Assembly: GCF_949628215.1 (NCBI RefSeq)
Contig: NC_134281.1
Span: 11,294,501 to 11,358,500, forward strand
Reading direction: 5' to 3'
DNA: 64,000 nucleotides
Source of the DNA: Phalacrocorax aristotelis
Lineage: Eukaryota > Chordata > Aves > Suliformes > Phalacrocoracidae
The notes under the pieces are model-generated. The model saw only the letters and a program-made list of their open reading frames with translations, had not been told where the DNA came from and ran no database searches. Numbering within the stretch: position 1 is the stretch's first letter; each line of letters begins with the position of its first letter. Below are positions 46,276 to 56,219 of the stretch, piece after piece. The position numbers were made by a program, and so were the translations under genes.

Positions 46276-46335
46276 CGGCCGCTGCCAGACCCACACCCGC
46301 CGTCGCGCTACGACCGCCGCTCCAACATGGCCGCC
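46276..46335 (-). other. CCDC71: CCDC71 non-coding first exon (predicted)
   Basis: A GC-rich minus-strand segment ends in the donor GCGGCCG then GTAGGT (GT at 46275-46274), inside a CpG island and pairing with the acceptor at 43876. The 5' end is approximate. Confidence 0.5.
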
Positions 46336-46595
46336 CGCGGAGCGCCGGAAGCACCGCCCACTTCCGCTTCCGGCCTCCGTTCCTCCGGCCGGGGCCACGC
46401 CCACAGCACGGAGGGTGTTCTGGCGCGCCCCCTGATGCCACGCCCCCCCGCTGTGACCATGGTAACGGCGGCGGCGGACGGTACCGCTCCGGGCCGGCAG
46501 GGGGCGCACGGCAGGCGGAAGCGGCGGCGTTTCCAGGTAACGGCGGCGCGGCCGGGGCCGGTTCCGGTAGCGGGGCCAGTTCCGGGGGAGGAGCG
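46336..46595. promoter_or_regulatory. Bidirectional CpG-island promoter of CCDC71 and the HAD-like gene
   Basis: About 260 bp separate the predicted CCDC71 first exon (minus) from the HAD-like start codon (plus). Motifs: two ETS-type CTTCCG sites around 46360-46375, CCAACATGGCCGCC (YY1-like) at 46322-46335, and an RFX-like GTGACCATGGTAAC at 46453-46466. The division into two core promoters is inferred. Confidence 0.55.
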
Positions 46596-49500
46596 ATGAG
46601 CGGCGGGGCCGGGCGGCGGCGGTTGGTGCTACACGTGGACCTGAACAACACAGTGCTGGCGGCGGACGCGGTGTCAGGGCAGGGTCCCCGCGCGGCGCTC
46701 AACGCCTTCCTCAGCACCGTCACCTGGGGCCGCGCCGGGGCCGCCGGTGAGTGCCGGGGCCTACCGGAGCCTGCTGGGGCTGGGCGGGCGGCGGGGCCGC
46801 CGCTGAATACCTTTCTCTCTTGCAGGCGAGTGGGAGTGGGCGAGTGATCGCCCCTCCCTGGGCCCCCCCTGTCCCGGTGCCCTCAGCTACTACAGCCGCC
46901 ACGGCCGGGACCCTGCCTTCACCGAGGCGGGCCCAGGCCGGTGCTTCGGCGGCCTCCACGCCCACCACCTGCAGCTGCTAGAGTGGCCAGGCCGGCCGCA
47001 CGATGTCTTCTCCGTTCCGGGAGAACCGAACAAGCGCTACCACCTGATCCTGCCTTCTTTCTTCCGCCTGCTTGACGCCCTGCACCGGGAGGGCAGGGTC
47101 TTCGCCGTTGTCTTCAGGACCTTCGGCACAGACCTGCCCCGTGCCCTGCGGGCCGTCAGCTGTGCCCTGGCTGGGCAGCACCCCCAGTTCCCCACCCTGC
47201 GGGATGTGGCGGTGAGTGGCACCCCTGTGCTCCACAGAAGGGCAGACAGACGGCCTGCACGGAGCTCCCTGGGCTGCCCTTGAGCCGCTTGGCCATCCTG
47301 CTTTTAAAAGCACCGGCTTCTGCGGAGAGGAAACACTACCAGCTTCTTGGGAAGAGGCTGTTAGCCGTGGGGGGAGCATTGTGCATGTGCGGGTCCTGGG
47401 TGGGAAAGGCCTCCTCTCGGAGGATCCCTTCTCCCCAAGAGGGGCAGCTGCAGCAGAGCAGGGGTCCCTGGCCCAGAGCTGATCACAGCCGTGCTCTGCC
47501 CCTTGCAGCACGCCAGGCAGGAATGCTGGGAACCAGCTTCAGAAGCTGCTTCAGATGTTCCTCAGAGTGTTGACAGGGAACAGCAGTTGAAGCGGAGACA
47601 GCATGCAGCTGGGAGGTCATTCCTTTCTGTCCCTATGGAGGCGTTGATTTTTGGTTGGGGGTGGTCACATGCCACCTCTTTTCTTCTCCCAGCACCATCC
47701 TCCCACGCTGAGGCGGTGGGGAGCCTCCACTATACTGCTTGTTGTCTCTGCCAATGCACCAAAAAACCTATCTGCTTTGAAAACCTTTCCTCTCCTGCTC
47801 TCTGTGGTCCTGCAGCTCCCCGTGGACCTCACCCCTGGCCAGATACGCTGCAGCAAGCAAGGGGTGGTGCTGACAAGGGGAGCAGAGCGACTGGCCACCC
47901 GGGACGATGGCAGAAAGCTTTACGATTACTTCAGCTCCCTGGAGGGAATTGGGGGCTTCCAAGACCACTTTGGCTGGTGAGAAGCACGACACTGAGGAAG
48001 TGGATTTGGCATTTTCTCCTATCCCGCAATTCTCCAAGCTCTCCCAGTCTGGCATAGCTCCTAGTTTTGAGGTCTTTAAGTTGTTATGTACATGCTCCCT
48101 GTTTTGCCTGTGGGCAGCCTGATGGGGCTCTCTCATCTTTCCTCAGGTCCCTATCCCCTTGTGTGCCTCCTGCTTTTCTCCAAATGCCCCTGATTTGCCA
48201 CCCCACTGCAAAATGCTTTTCTTTCTCAGGAGGCAGCAGCAAGCAGAGGGACAGGATGGTCTCTGTCCTGCTTCCCCAGCTCAAAGAGTCACCCTGAGCT
48301 CACAGTGCAGCCTTGTCTGCATTCACCCGAGAGCCATCTCCCTCTCCTGCCCCTGACTGCTCCTTGTCCTGCTTGCTGTTTCAGGTGGGCCAGAAATAAT
48401 TTCTCCTCCCAAGGTGGGAAGCCCCTGTGGATTGACCCCCACGATCCTGGCATTCACCACATCTTCATCGACGACAACATCCGGCTGGACGATGCAGACA
48501 CCATTGTTCATCCCCAGGTAGGTGGCTGAAGGCCTCTCTGGCACTAGTGCCAGTGCTGGGGGCTCATCCGTGCTGAGGTGAGGCATATTTTGTCCCCTTT
48601 GCATGAGTGTGAGCTTGCAAAGGGGGACCAAGGCATAGCCCCGGTGTCGACAATGCATGGGGCTGCCCGTAGGGAGGGCGAGATCGGCTGTCAGCAGGGA
48701 ACAGCAGGTGCTGGCTGCCTGCGCTCTGCCGGGGTGAGTCAGCCCCGCTCCTGGTGGCAGTGGTAATGGCAGCAGGCCAACCAGCCTTGGCACATGGCCG
48801 CAGCTTGTCTGTGGCACTGAACTGAAAAGGCAGTGTTTGTGGCAGAGCACCATTGGAAAAGGGAACGTTTATGCAGACAGAAACGCACCTGGCAGTTGGA
48901 CAACTGTCGATGCTTGAACAAGAGCTGCAGCTCCTCAGACGAGCCTGAGCCCCTGCCTGTTTCCACCCAGGAGGAGACAGCACGGCTGGGGGGGAAACCT
49001 GCAGCAGCCGCTGAACAGTCAGCGGTGTTTGCCAGGCAGCTGGGGAGTGGTGAGGGGTGGGGTCCTTGTTGAATATTCCCTTCCATACAAGCTCTCTCAG
49101 CTCATAGCTAGTGGCAGGAATTATTGCTTCCGGGGACAGACCTGTCAGGAATAGGCTTCAGTCTGTGCCATGCATGATTCAGGTGAATTAATGCGGATGG
49201 CTCCACTGAGAGCCCAAGCAGCTGCTGCCTGCATGTCTGCAGCAGACAGAGCGGGGCTCACACAGCTCCACTCACTGCCTTGCAGCCTCGGGCTGCTTCC
49301 CTGATCAGGGAGCTCTTCCTTTTGGCAACTGTAGCCGGCACAGCTGGGTCAGGCTGCTTAGCCTGTCTCGGGGCAGCCATGCAGCCAGCCCCAGGATTCC
49401 CCCCCCACTGGATCAGACAGGTGGGATCAAGTCATGGTGGCAGCAGACCTCACTGGGGTCTGGGCGGCAGCCAAGCATCTCGCCAGCAGGACTTATCCCC

Positions 49501-50243
49501 GCTGCTGGGACTTTGCTGTCCGGCAGCCAGGATCAGTAGGTTGAATGCCAGCTTCCCCTCCTCTTGCATCACCAGCTCTACAGGGCTGTCCCTGTGTCAG
49601 TGATGGTGACGGAGCAGTGCTGGGAGGGAAACAGGTTGCCAGGTGGTCTTAAGCAGAGCCATGGTTAAGATCAGAAGGTGAAGTCCTTGTTCCCTCCTGT
49701 GTGACAGGCTGTGGCAGCCAAAGGAAGAGCTGTTGGCAGAGGTTTTCCTCCGCAGAGTCATTTTCTTCCAGCTGAATGGCATGGCCCATTCCTTAGGGGA
49801 GGCCCAGCCACGTGTGTGACAAGCTGGTTTGGAGCCAAAGGGGCCTTGTGGAAGGGAGGGGAAATCCTGAGAAACTTCATCTTCTACCGCTGGAGTGGAG
49901 ACAGGAGCCCTGCCCTCTGCCACTGACCCAGAGCCAGAGTGAAGGCGCCTGGCCGAGGAGGAGGGCAGGCTGCACCACAGGGCACTGCTGCCTGCAGAGG
50001 GTGCGAGTGCTCCTGTGCGTTGCTCGTTCCCTGCAGGTGTTTTCAGAGCAGGGCAGCAGCAGCCCCAGGTGCGCTCCCACCTCGGAGCTGTACGACATTT
50101 GCCTGGTGCAGACCAACCTGCTGGAGGCCATTGCCGATGAGGACTACTTCCTGCGCTGCGTGAGGAGGTGTGAGGAGAACTATGACCGCTACCTGGCCTG
50201 CATGGAGAGGGACACCCCGAGCCAGCAGAGGGATGGACAGTGA
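46596..50243 (+). CDS. Uncharacterised HAD-like protein (345 aa, 5 coding exons)
   Basis: Exons 46596-46746, 46826-47211, 47816-47976, 48385-48517, 50037-50243 (stop TGA) sum to 1038 bp, exactly 346 codons, all with GT-AG introns. I do not recognise a named family. The fold looks haloacid dehalogenase-like: a hydrophobic strand then DLNNT at residues 15-19 resembles HAD motif I (DxDx[T/V]) with Asn at the second acidic position; FAVVFRTFG (143-151) could be motif II; HIFIDDN (258-264) resembles the late acidic motif IV. The rest is rich in Trp/His (EWEWASD, WWARNNFSS, PLWIDPHDPG). The C-terminal exon is helical and Cys-containing (FLRCVRRCEENYDRYLACM). No signal peptide or membrane segment is seen. 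Alternative exons between 47212 and 47815 are possible but not needed for frame. No AATAAA was found downstream. I recall no human gene between CCDC71 and KLHDC8B. Confidence 0.75.
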
Positions 50244-51050
50244 TGCCACCTCGCTGGGCCAAGGGGCACTGGACTGGGACACCCCCTGCTCCCTGCAGGC
50301 AGAGGTCTGGCTTGGTTTCTGCTTCAAGCTGTCCCCTCTCCAATGTGTGACATGCCCACTTGGTCCTGCCAGAAACCTCCACGCTGGAGCGCAAGCGTCC
50401 TGGGAGCTTGTGCAATGGGAACTCTGGAGGAAGCAGCTTTCTTTTTCTTGTTAGCGGTGTCGGGAGCTGCCTGCCTGGCTGGCAGGACAGGGGAAACACA
50501 AGCAGCCACGCTGGCATTCCCACACCTCCCTTCCCGCTCCCATGCCAGTGGCTGGTGCGGAGCAGGTGCCAGGGTAAGCGCAGTGTTACCGGCAGCATGC
50601 CTGAGTGCCGATTGCGCCATGGCGTTCTCCCCGGCAGATCTAGCAATGCTGTGTCGCTTCTGCCTGTTTTTAAAGCAAACCTTTCTAGCTCGTTTCTGTT
50701 GTGAGTTTCCTGCCTGCCCTTGGCTCTGCCTTTGGGAAGCGCCTTTCCCGACATGTTCAGTCGCAGGGCTCGGCCCAGCAGGGATGAAGGTGATGGTGGT
50801 GGGCTTGGACCTGTAGGCCTTCCTAACGCTGCTGAGAGCCCCCTGGCATGGTCGTGCCCCGAGCAGGGCTGAGCTCATGCTCTGTCCCTGGAAGCCCTGT
50901 GGTGGTGATGGGCAGGACGGTGGATTCCTGACTCCGTGAGCCCGGTGCTGGCCCGGCCCCAGGCAGCCGTAGGGCATGGGGCCGGGAGTCCTGCCGACAC
51001 CGAGGGGGTCTCCCCATTCCCTTTTATCATGCAGCGGGATGAATGGGGCA
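50244..51050. other. Spacer between HAD-like gene and KLHDC8B
   Basis: Includes the 3'UTR of the HAD-like gene, whose end is undefined, and the start of the KLHDC8B CpG island. I see no coding exon. Confidence 0.5.
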
Positions 51051-51059
51051 AGGGCACGG

Positions 51060-51218
51060 CGGGCCGGCAGCGGCACCGAGGGCCCGGGGCGGGCCGGGCA
51101 GAGGGGAGCGGGGCCCGGCGGGGGAGGGCCGGGCCGGGGCGGGCGCGGCGCCGCCTCCCACCGGCAGCGGGCGGGCCCGGCGCGGAGCGGCCGGGAGAGC
51201 AGCGGAGCGGACGGAGAG
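51060..51218 (+). other. KLHDC8B: KLHDC8B non-coding first exon and CpG-island promoter (predicted)
   Basis: A G/C-dense block ends in a good donor (ACGGAGAG then GTGAGC, GT at 51219-51220). It pairs with the acceptor before 51914. The transcription start within the block is not resolved. Confidence 0.5.
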
Positions 51219-51319
51219 GTGAGCGCGGTCCCGGTCCCTGCCCCTCCCCTGGCAGCGGGGTCCCGGGCCCGGCGGGGCGGGGGTTGCGGGAGGTGTGCTG
51301 AGGGCAGGAGCCTCCGCGG

Positions 51320-51800
51320 GTCTGGACTGTGCACGGGGAGCCCCGGGGAGCGGAAGCCTCGGGGGCGGGTATGGGCCGTGCAGCGGGAGCCCCGGTGGGT
51401 ACGGGTTGTGAGCCGGGAGCCCCGGGGTGCGGATGGCCCGGTGGGTGTAGGCAGAGCCCGGGGAAGTGGGAGTCCGAGTGGGTGCGGGCTGTGTGCCGGG
51501 ATCCCCGGGGTATGGGAACCTCAGGGAGCAGGAGCCCCAGTGAGTGCGGGCAGGCAGCCCAAGGGTGTGAGAGCCCCAGCGGGTGCAGGCGGGGAGCCCA
51601 AGGGTGCGGGAACCTCAGCGGGTCCAAGGAGGGAGCCTGGGGAGTGGGACCCCCAGGGGGTGTGGGTGGGGAGCCCAAGGATGCAGGAGTTACAGTGGTA
51701 TGGGCAGGGAGCCTGGGGAGCCGAAGTCCCAGTGGGTGTGGGCTTTGCATTGGGAGCCCCAGGGAGCATGAACCCGGGGTACAGGAGCCCTAGTAGGTGC
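51320..51800. repeat. GGGAGCCC-containing minisatellite in KLHDC8B intron 1
   Basis: Degenerate units of roughly 25-45 bp with GGGAGCCC and AGTGGGTGYGGGC cores recur through the first intron. Confidence 0.65.
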
Positions 51801-51999
51801 AGGTGTGGAGCCCTGGGGCATGGGGGGCTGTTGCACTGCTGAAGGGAGTCTGCTTGCTGGGACTAGGGGGAGTGGTGGGTGCCCAGGCGCTGACTCGGGT
51901 GCTCTCCCTGCAGGAGGTGGTGGGTCAGGCCAAGCTGGGCCGGATGGGCGGCGCAGCGGGGCCAGGGCCCGGGGACCCCCAGGGTGGCTGAGCTGGCCC

Positions 52000-54900
52000 A
52001 TGGCGACGGGTGCAGGCACCTTTGCATGGGCCGCCTTCCCCGCCATGCCCACGCAGCGCGTGTACTGCAGCGCCACGCACCACGACGGGCAGCTCTTTGT
52101 GCTGGGCGGCTGTGGGAGTGGCGGGAGAGCCCTGGGTGCTGCTGAGGTGCTCGACCTCCCGGCCCAGCGCTGGACCACTCTCCCACCACTGCCCACACCA
52201 CGGGCTGGCGCTGCCGCCCTCACCCTGGGCAAGCAGATCCTGGTGGTGGGCGGTGTGGACATGGCGCAGAGTCCCCTTGCCTCTGTGGAGGTCTACCATG
52301 TGGATGAGGGCAAGTGGGAGAAGAAGGCAGCGCTGGCTCAGCCTTCCATGGGCATCTCAGCCGTGCAGAGAGGTGAGTGAGGGCTGGGGCTTGGCTGCAA
52401 GTACCTCTACTGTCCAGAGAAGTGGGGATGCAGGAGTTGGGGATGCTTAGGTGGGATTTGAATCCGGCTGCCGCTTGGAATGCAGCACTTTCACCCAGCA
52501 GCTGGACTTGCTGCTTAATGACAGGGTCATGTTCCTGCAATGGGGAGCAGGAACTGGCTGCAGCACAGGGCTAGGTGATGCGGAGCCCTTCTGGGCGTGG
52601 GAGCCTTTCCTGGCTGCCCTGGCCAGGAGCCATGCTGGGGCAGCTGAGTGCCCTGCTCCAGCCCAGCTCGATGTGCTGTGCACTGAGTGCGTTGTGATTC
52701 CTGCCCAAACTTTGCTGAGCAGCCTCCTAGCCTTGCCACAGCCTGGCAGCCCATGTACTGGGGGCCGGGGTTGGTGCCACATGTGGTGCCCATGTCTGCT
52801 ACCTGGCTGGGGACACTGTGGCATGGCCCCAGGCTACAGCAGAATGGGCAGGGCCGAGGGGCCAGCAGGGCATCAGTGGGAGTGGGCAGGGGTGCTGGCC
52901 ACACTGGGAGCAGGAGCAGGATTTGGCAGCATGGCTGTGTTGCCATGGTGTCTCCAGGGAGATGGTACTGCCGAGAATAATTAGAGCTGATGGCCTTGTG
53001 CTCCAGTCTGCGCCTGATGGATGGGGCACAGTGGGGGGCAAGGGGGTTCCAGTGGGGTCAGGGCACTGCTGGCCTCAGGCCTGGCTGTGTTCACCATCCC
53101 CTGGCCACCCCAGAGTGGCAGCTGGCCGTGGGGCTCAGGAGCATCTGTGCTGCCTGCCCTGGACGGCATGGGAGGGCTCCCAGACCCTCGGTGCTGCCCA
53201 TGGCTCTCCCAACCTCACCACCACCACCTCTTTTGCAGATGGAGCCGTCTATGCGCTGGGGGGAATGGGTGCAGACACCTCTCCCCAGGCACTGGTCCGT
53301 GTCTATGAGCCAGCGAAGGACCACTGGCAGCCCCTGCCCTCCATGCCCACCCCGTGCTACGGGGCCTCCGCCTTCCTGCAGGGCAACAAGATTTTCGTCC
53401 TGGGTAGGTGCTGCTTGGGGTGAGGCAAGCATCTTCCCGCGGCCCTGCCCTCTCCCTCTGCTGCCTCCCTGGACCAGGGGGTGACCTGATGCACCCCGGG
53501 GTGGTTCCACACTGCCTTCCTACCTAACACTGCAGCCAGCAGGCCCCATCCTGCTCGCTGAGCCCACCAATGGTGCTGGCTTGGGGCGCCGGCAGCCGCA
53601 GCATCTCCTCTATGCACAGGAGGCCGGCAGGGCAAGCTGCCCGTCACAGCCTTTGAGGCCTTCGACCTGGAGACGAGGAGCTGGACACGGTACCCCAGTG
53701 TGCCCAGCCGCCGCGCCTTTGCTGCCTGCGCCATGGCCGACGGCATCATCTTCAGCCTGGGGGGGCTGCAGCAACCAGGGCCCCACAACTTCTATTCCCG
53801 TCCCCACTTTGTCAACACCGTGGAGATGTTCGATCCTGCACAGGGTGAGCTCCATGTCCCTGGGTGGGGTGGGAGCGTCCTCTGCAGGTCCAGGATGCCT
53901 CCCTGGGTCTTGGTGAGGGGTGTCCAGCCCGAGGGTCACGGTTCACCCAGGCTCTGAGCATCAGCCCCTTGGACACATGGCGGGTCCTGCCATGTGTTCC
54001 TGGGGTGCCATTAGCCTGGATGTCTCCTGGCTTTGGTGGGTGGAGACACCTTCTGCATGGAGAGGAGCCCCAGTGGATGATGCTTACACCCTCTCACCCC
54101 CAGGTGTGTGGAGCAAGCCAAGCCGTGCTGTCCGTATGAGGGAGAAGAGAGCTGACTTTGTGGCTGGCTGCCTGGGAGGAAGAGTGGTGGCCATGGGTGG
54201 CCTCGGTATGTCTGTGGTGAGGCATGTGGCTGTGTTTCTGTCCCCGTCCTTTGTGGTACCTCAGTGACCTGTGTGGTGGTGGGGAGGTCAGCTGTGCAAA
54301 ACTGTGGTGGTACTGCAACACCCTCTGCAGCCGCGTGGCCTTAGCTCTACCCCCCCATGTCCCTCCTGTGCCCCCTGAGCGCTGGGGAGATCCTACTGCC
54401 CTGCCCCACGGGCTATCCCCCTGTTGTGGTTTAACCTCAGCTGGCAACTAAGCTCTGAAAAGCTGCTCACTCACTCCCCCCTGGTGAGATGGGGGAGAGA
54501 ATCAGAAGGGTGAAAGAGGAAACTCGTGGGTTGAGATAAAGGCAGTTTAATGGGTAAAGCAAAAGCTGCGCATGCAAGCAAACCAAAACAAGGATTTAAT
54601 TCAGTACTTCCCATCAGCAGGCAGCTGTTCAGCCATCTCCAGGAAAGCAGGGCTCTATCATGCATAACAGTTACTTGGGACATCACTCCGAAGGTCCCCG
54701 TCTTCCTTCTTTTATGGAGTGGGATATCCCTTGGGTCAGCTGGGGTCAGCTACCCTCAGCCCACTCGCTGGTGGGGTGGGGTGAGGAGCAGAAAAGGCCT
54801 TAGCTCTGTGTAAGCAGTGCTCAGCAGTAACTAAAACATCCCTGTGTTATCACTACTGTTTCCAGCACAAATCCAAACCATAGCCCCATACTAGCTACTA

Positions 54901-55786
54901 TGAAGAAAATTAACTCTACCCCAACTAAAACCAGCACACCCCCACTGAGCCACTTGCCCCTTCCACCCCTTGGGCCAAGCTTTCCCTGCTCTGTGTGCAG
55001 TATGTCAGGCCCTACAGCCCACGCTGGCTAAGCCCCACTGTGCAGCGCTGCAGCGCCACATCCCTCTCCCAAGAGAGTTGGGGAAAGGTTAGTGCTGTCA
55101 CTCAGCAGCAGGGATGCTGTGGGGAGGGCTGCCCAGGGAGCCCAGCACTGGCTGCAGCACTCCCAGTCCTGCAGTGAGGGCTGCCAGACCCTGCCGAGCA
55201 AACCTGGGGTGATGCCACAGGGCAGGAGGAGGTGCTGGGGAAGGCGAGTGCTGCTGGCCAGATCCCTGTGGTGTGGAGTTGCTTCTAAGCCCTGCTGGAG
55301 CTGGAGCTGCCTTCCCTTATTCCCTGGTGATGGCTGCAGGGTGCCGGTGCAGGGGCAGAGCCCACAGTATGGCATCAGTGCCAGCAGCCCTTCCTTTGGA
55401 GATGCCACTAATCCTCTTGTGCCCCTGCAGATGGCCTCTGGGTTCACAGAGCCCCTGCAGCCCAGAGCTTAGGACCAGCCACTGCTGGGGGCTCTGGCTG
55501 GGGCATCAAAGGTGTGTGAAGGGGGAAAGCAGAGCCTAGGGTGCAGGGAGGGCTGGGAGGTGGGGCTGATGCCATCCTGTCTCCTGCAGGGAACCAGTCC
55601 TGCCCACTGGACTCAGTGGAAGGGTTCAGCCTCTTGCGGAAGAAGTGGGAGCCGCTGCCCCCCATGCCCACTGGCCGCTGCTCCTGCTCCAGCTGCCCAG
55701 CACCCAGCCTGCTCTTTGTCATTGGTGGGGTGGCCCAGGGCCCCAGCGGTGCTGTTGAGGCTCTATGCCTCCGTGAGGTGCCCTGA
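52000..55786 (+). CDS. KLHDC8B: KLHDC8B, kelch domain-containing protein 8B (353 aa)
   Basis: Coding exons 52000-52372, 53239-53403, 53620-53844, 54104-54205, 55590-55786 sum to 1062 bp, 354 codons; human KLHDC8B is 354 aa. The first coding exon begins at 51914 and carries an 86-bp 5'UTR. The protein is a chain of kelch beta-propeller repeats (LFVLGGCG, ILVVGGVD, YALGGMGAD, IFVLGGRQGKLPVTAFEAFDL, FSLGGLQQPGPHNFYSRPHF, LFVIGGVAQGPSGAVEALCL), nearly identical to human in several blades. The mammalian protein is a midbody factor in cytokinesis and has been linked to Hodgkin lymphoma. All introns are GT-AG. The last intron (54206-55589) contains a solo LTR. Confidence 0.95.
54422..54938 (-). mobile_element. 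Solo LTR of an avian endogenous retrovirus
   Basis: 517 bp with TGT...ACA ends, flanked by CCCCC on both sides (54417-54421 and 54939-54943), a possible 5-bp target duplication, though a homopolymer is weak evidence. The sequence matches an LTR I know as very common in bird genomes; the 5-bp duplication would suit an ERVL-type element. The sense strand is probably minus, from the ATTAAA/U5-like order, hence antisense to KLHDC8B. No internal retroviral region is present. It is a fossil within intron 5; the family's wide spread suggests an old insertion, but age cannot be read from one copy. Confidence 0.75.
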
Positions 55787-56193
55787 GCAGGGCCCCAGGG
55801 ACCAGGCCTGGCCGAGCACCAAGTGCCTGAAGACAGGGACAGGGTGTGTAAGCACCCACATGTGCGGGTGACCCATCTCTGGGGAGCTGCCATCCTGTGA
55901 CACTGGGCCACCGCAGCAGCCATGGTTTCTCGCCATGCTTCAGAAACCTCTCTCTGCTCCTGCACCACTGTGGCAATTTAGCCCAGGGCAAAATCCTGCC
56001 TGGTGGGAGGGCCAGGGCTGGCATCGTAGAGGGAGCAGCAGCGGCAGGACTGTCACTGGCACACTGTCCCATCTGGCCCCGTCCGTGCCGTGTGTGTAGC
56101 AGTGAGTGCTGTGTCGTCGTAGACCCAGTTGATGTCTCATGTAGCACAGAGATGCCCTGTAGCTCAGTGCCTAGGAGGTGATGTAGCACCTTG

Positions 56194-56199
56194 AATAAA
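56194..56199 (+). terminator. KLHDC8B: KLHDC8B poly(A) signal AATAAA
   Basis: AATAAA 408 bp past the KLHDC8B stop codon; the first such hexamer downstream of it. Confidence 0.8.
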
Positions 56200-56219
56200 T
56201 GAAACACGTGGAATTTTAC

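Noticed and set aside
47501-47640. Possible extra exon of the HAD-like gene after CCCCTTGCAG at 47500-47509
   Set aside because: The acceptor is good, but the exon has no clear donor and the flanking exons already join in phase.
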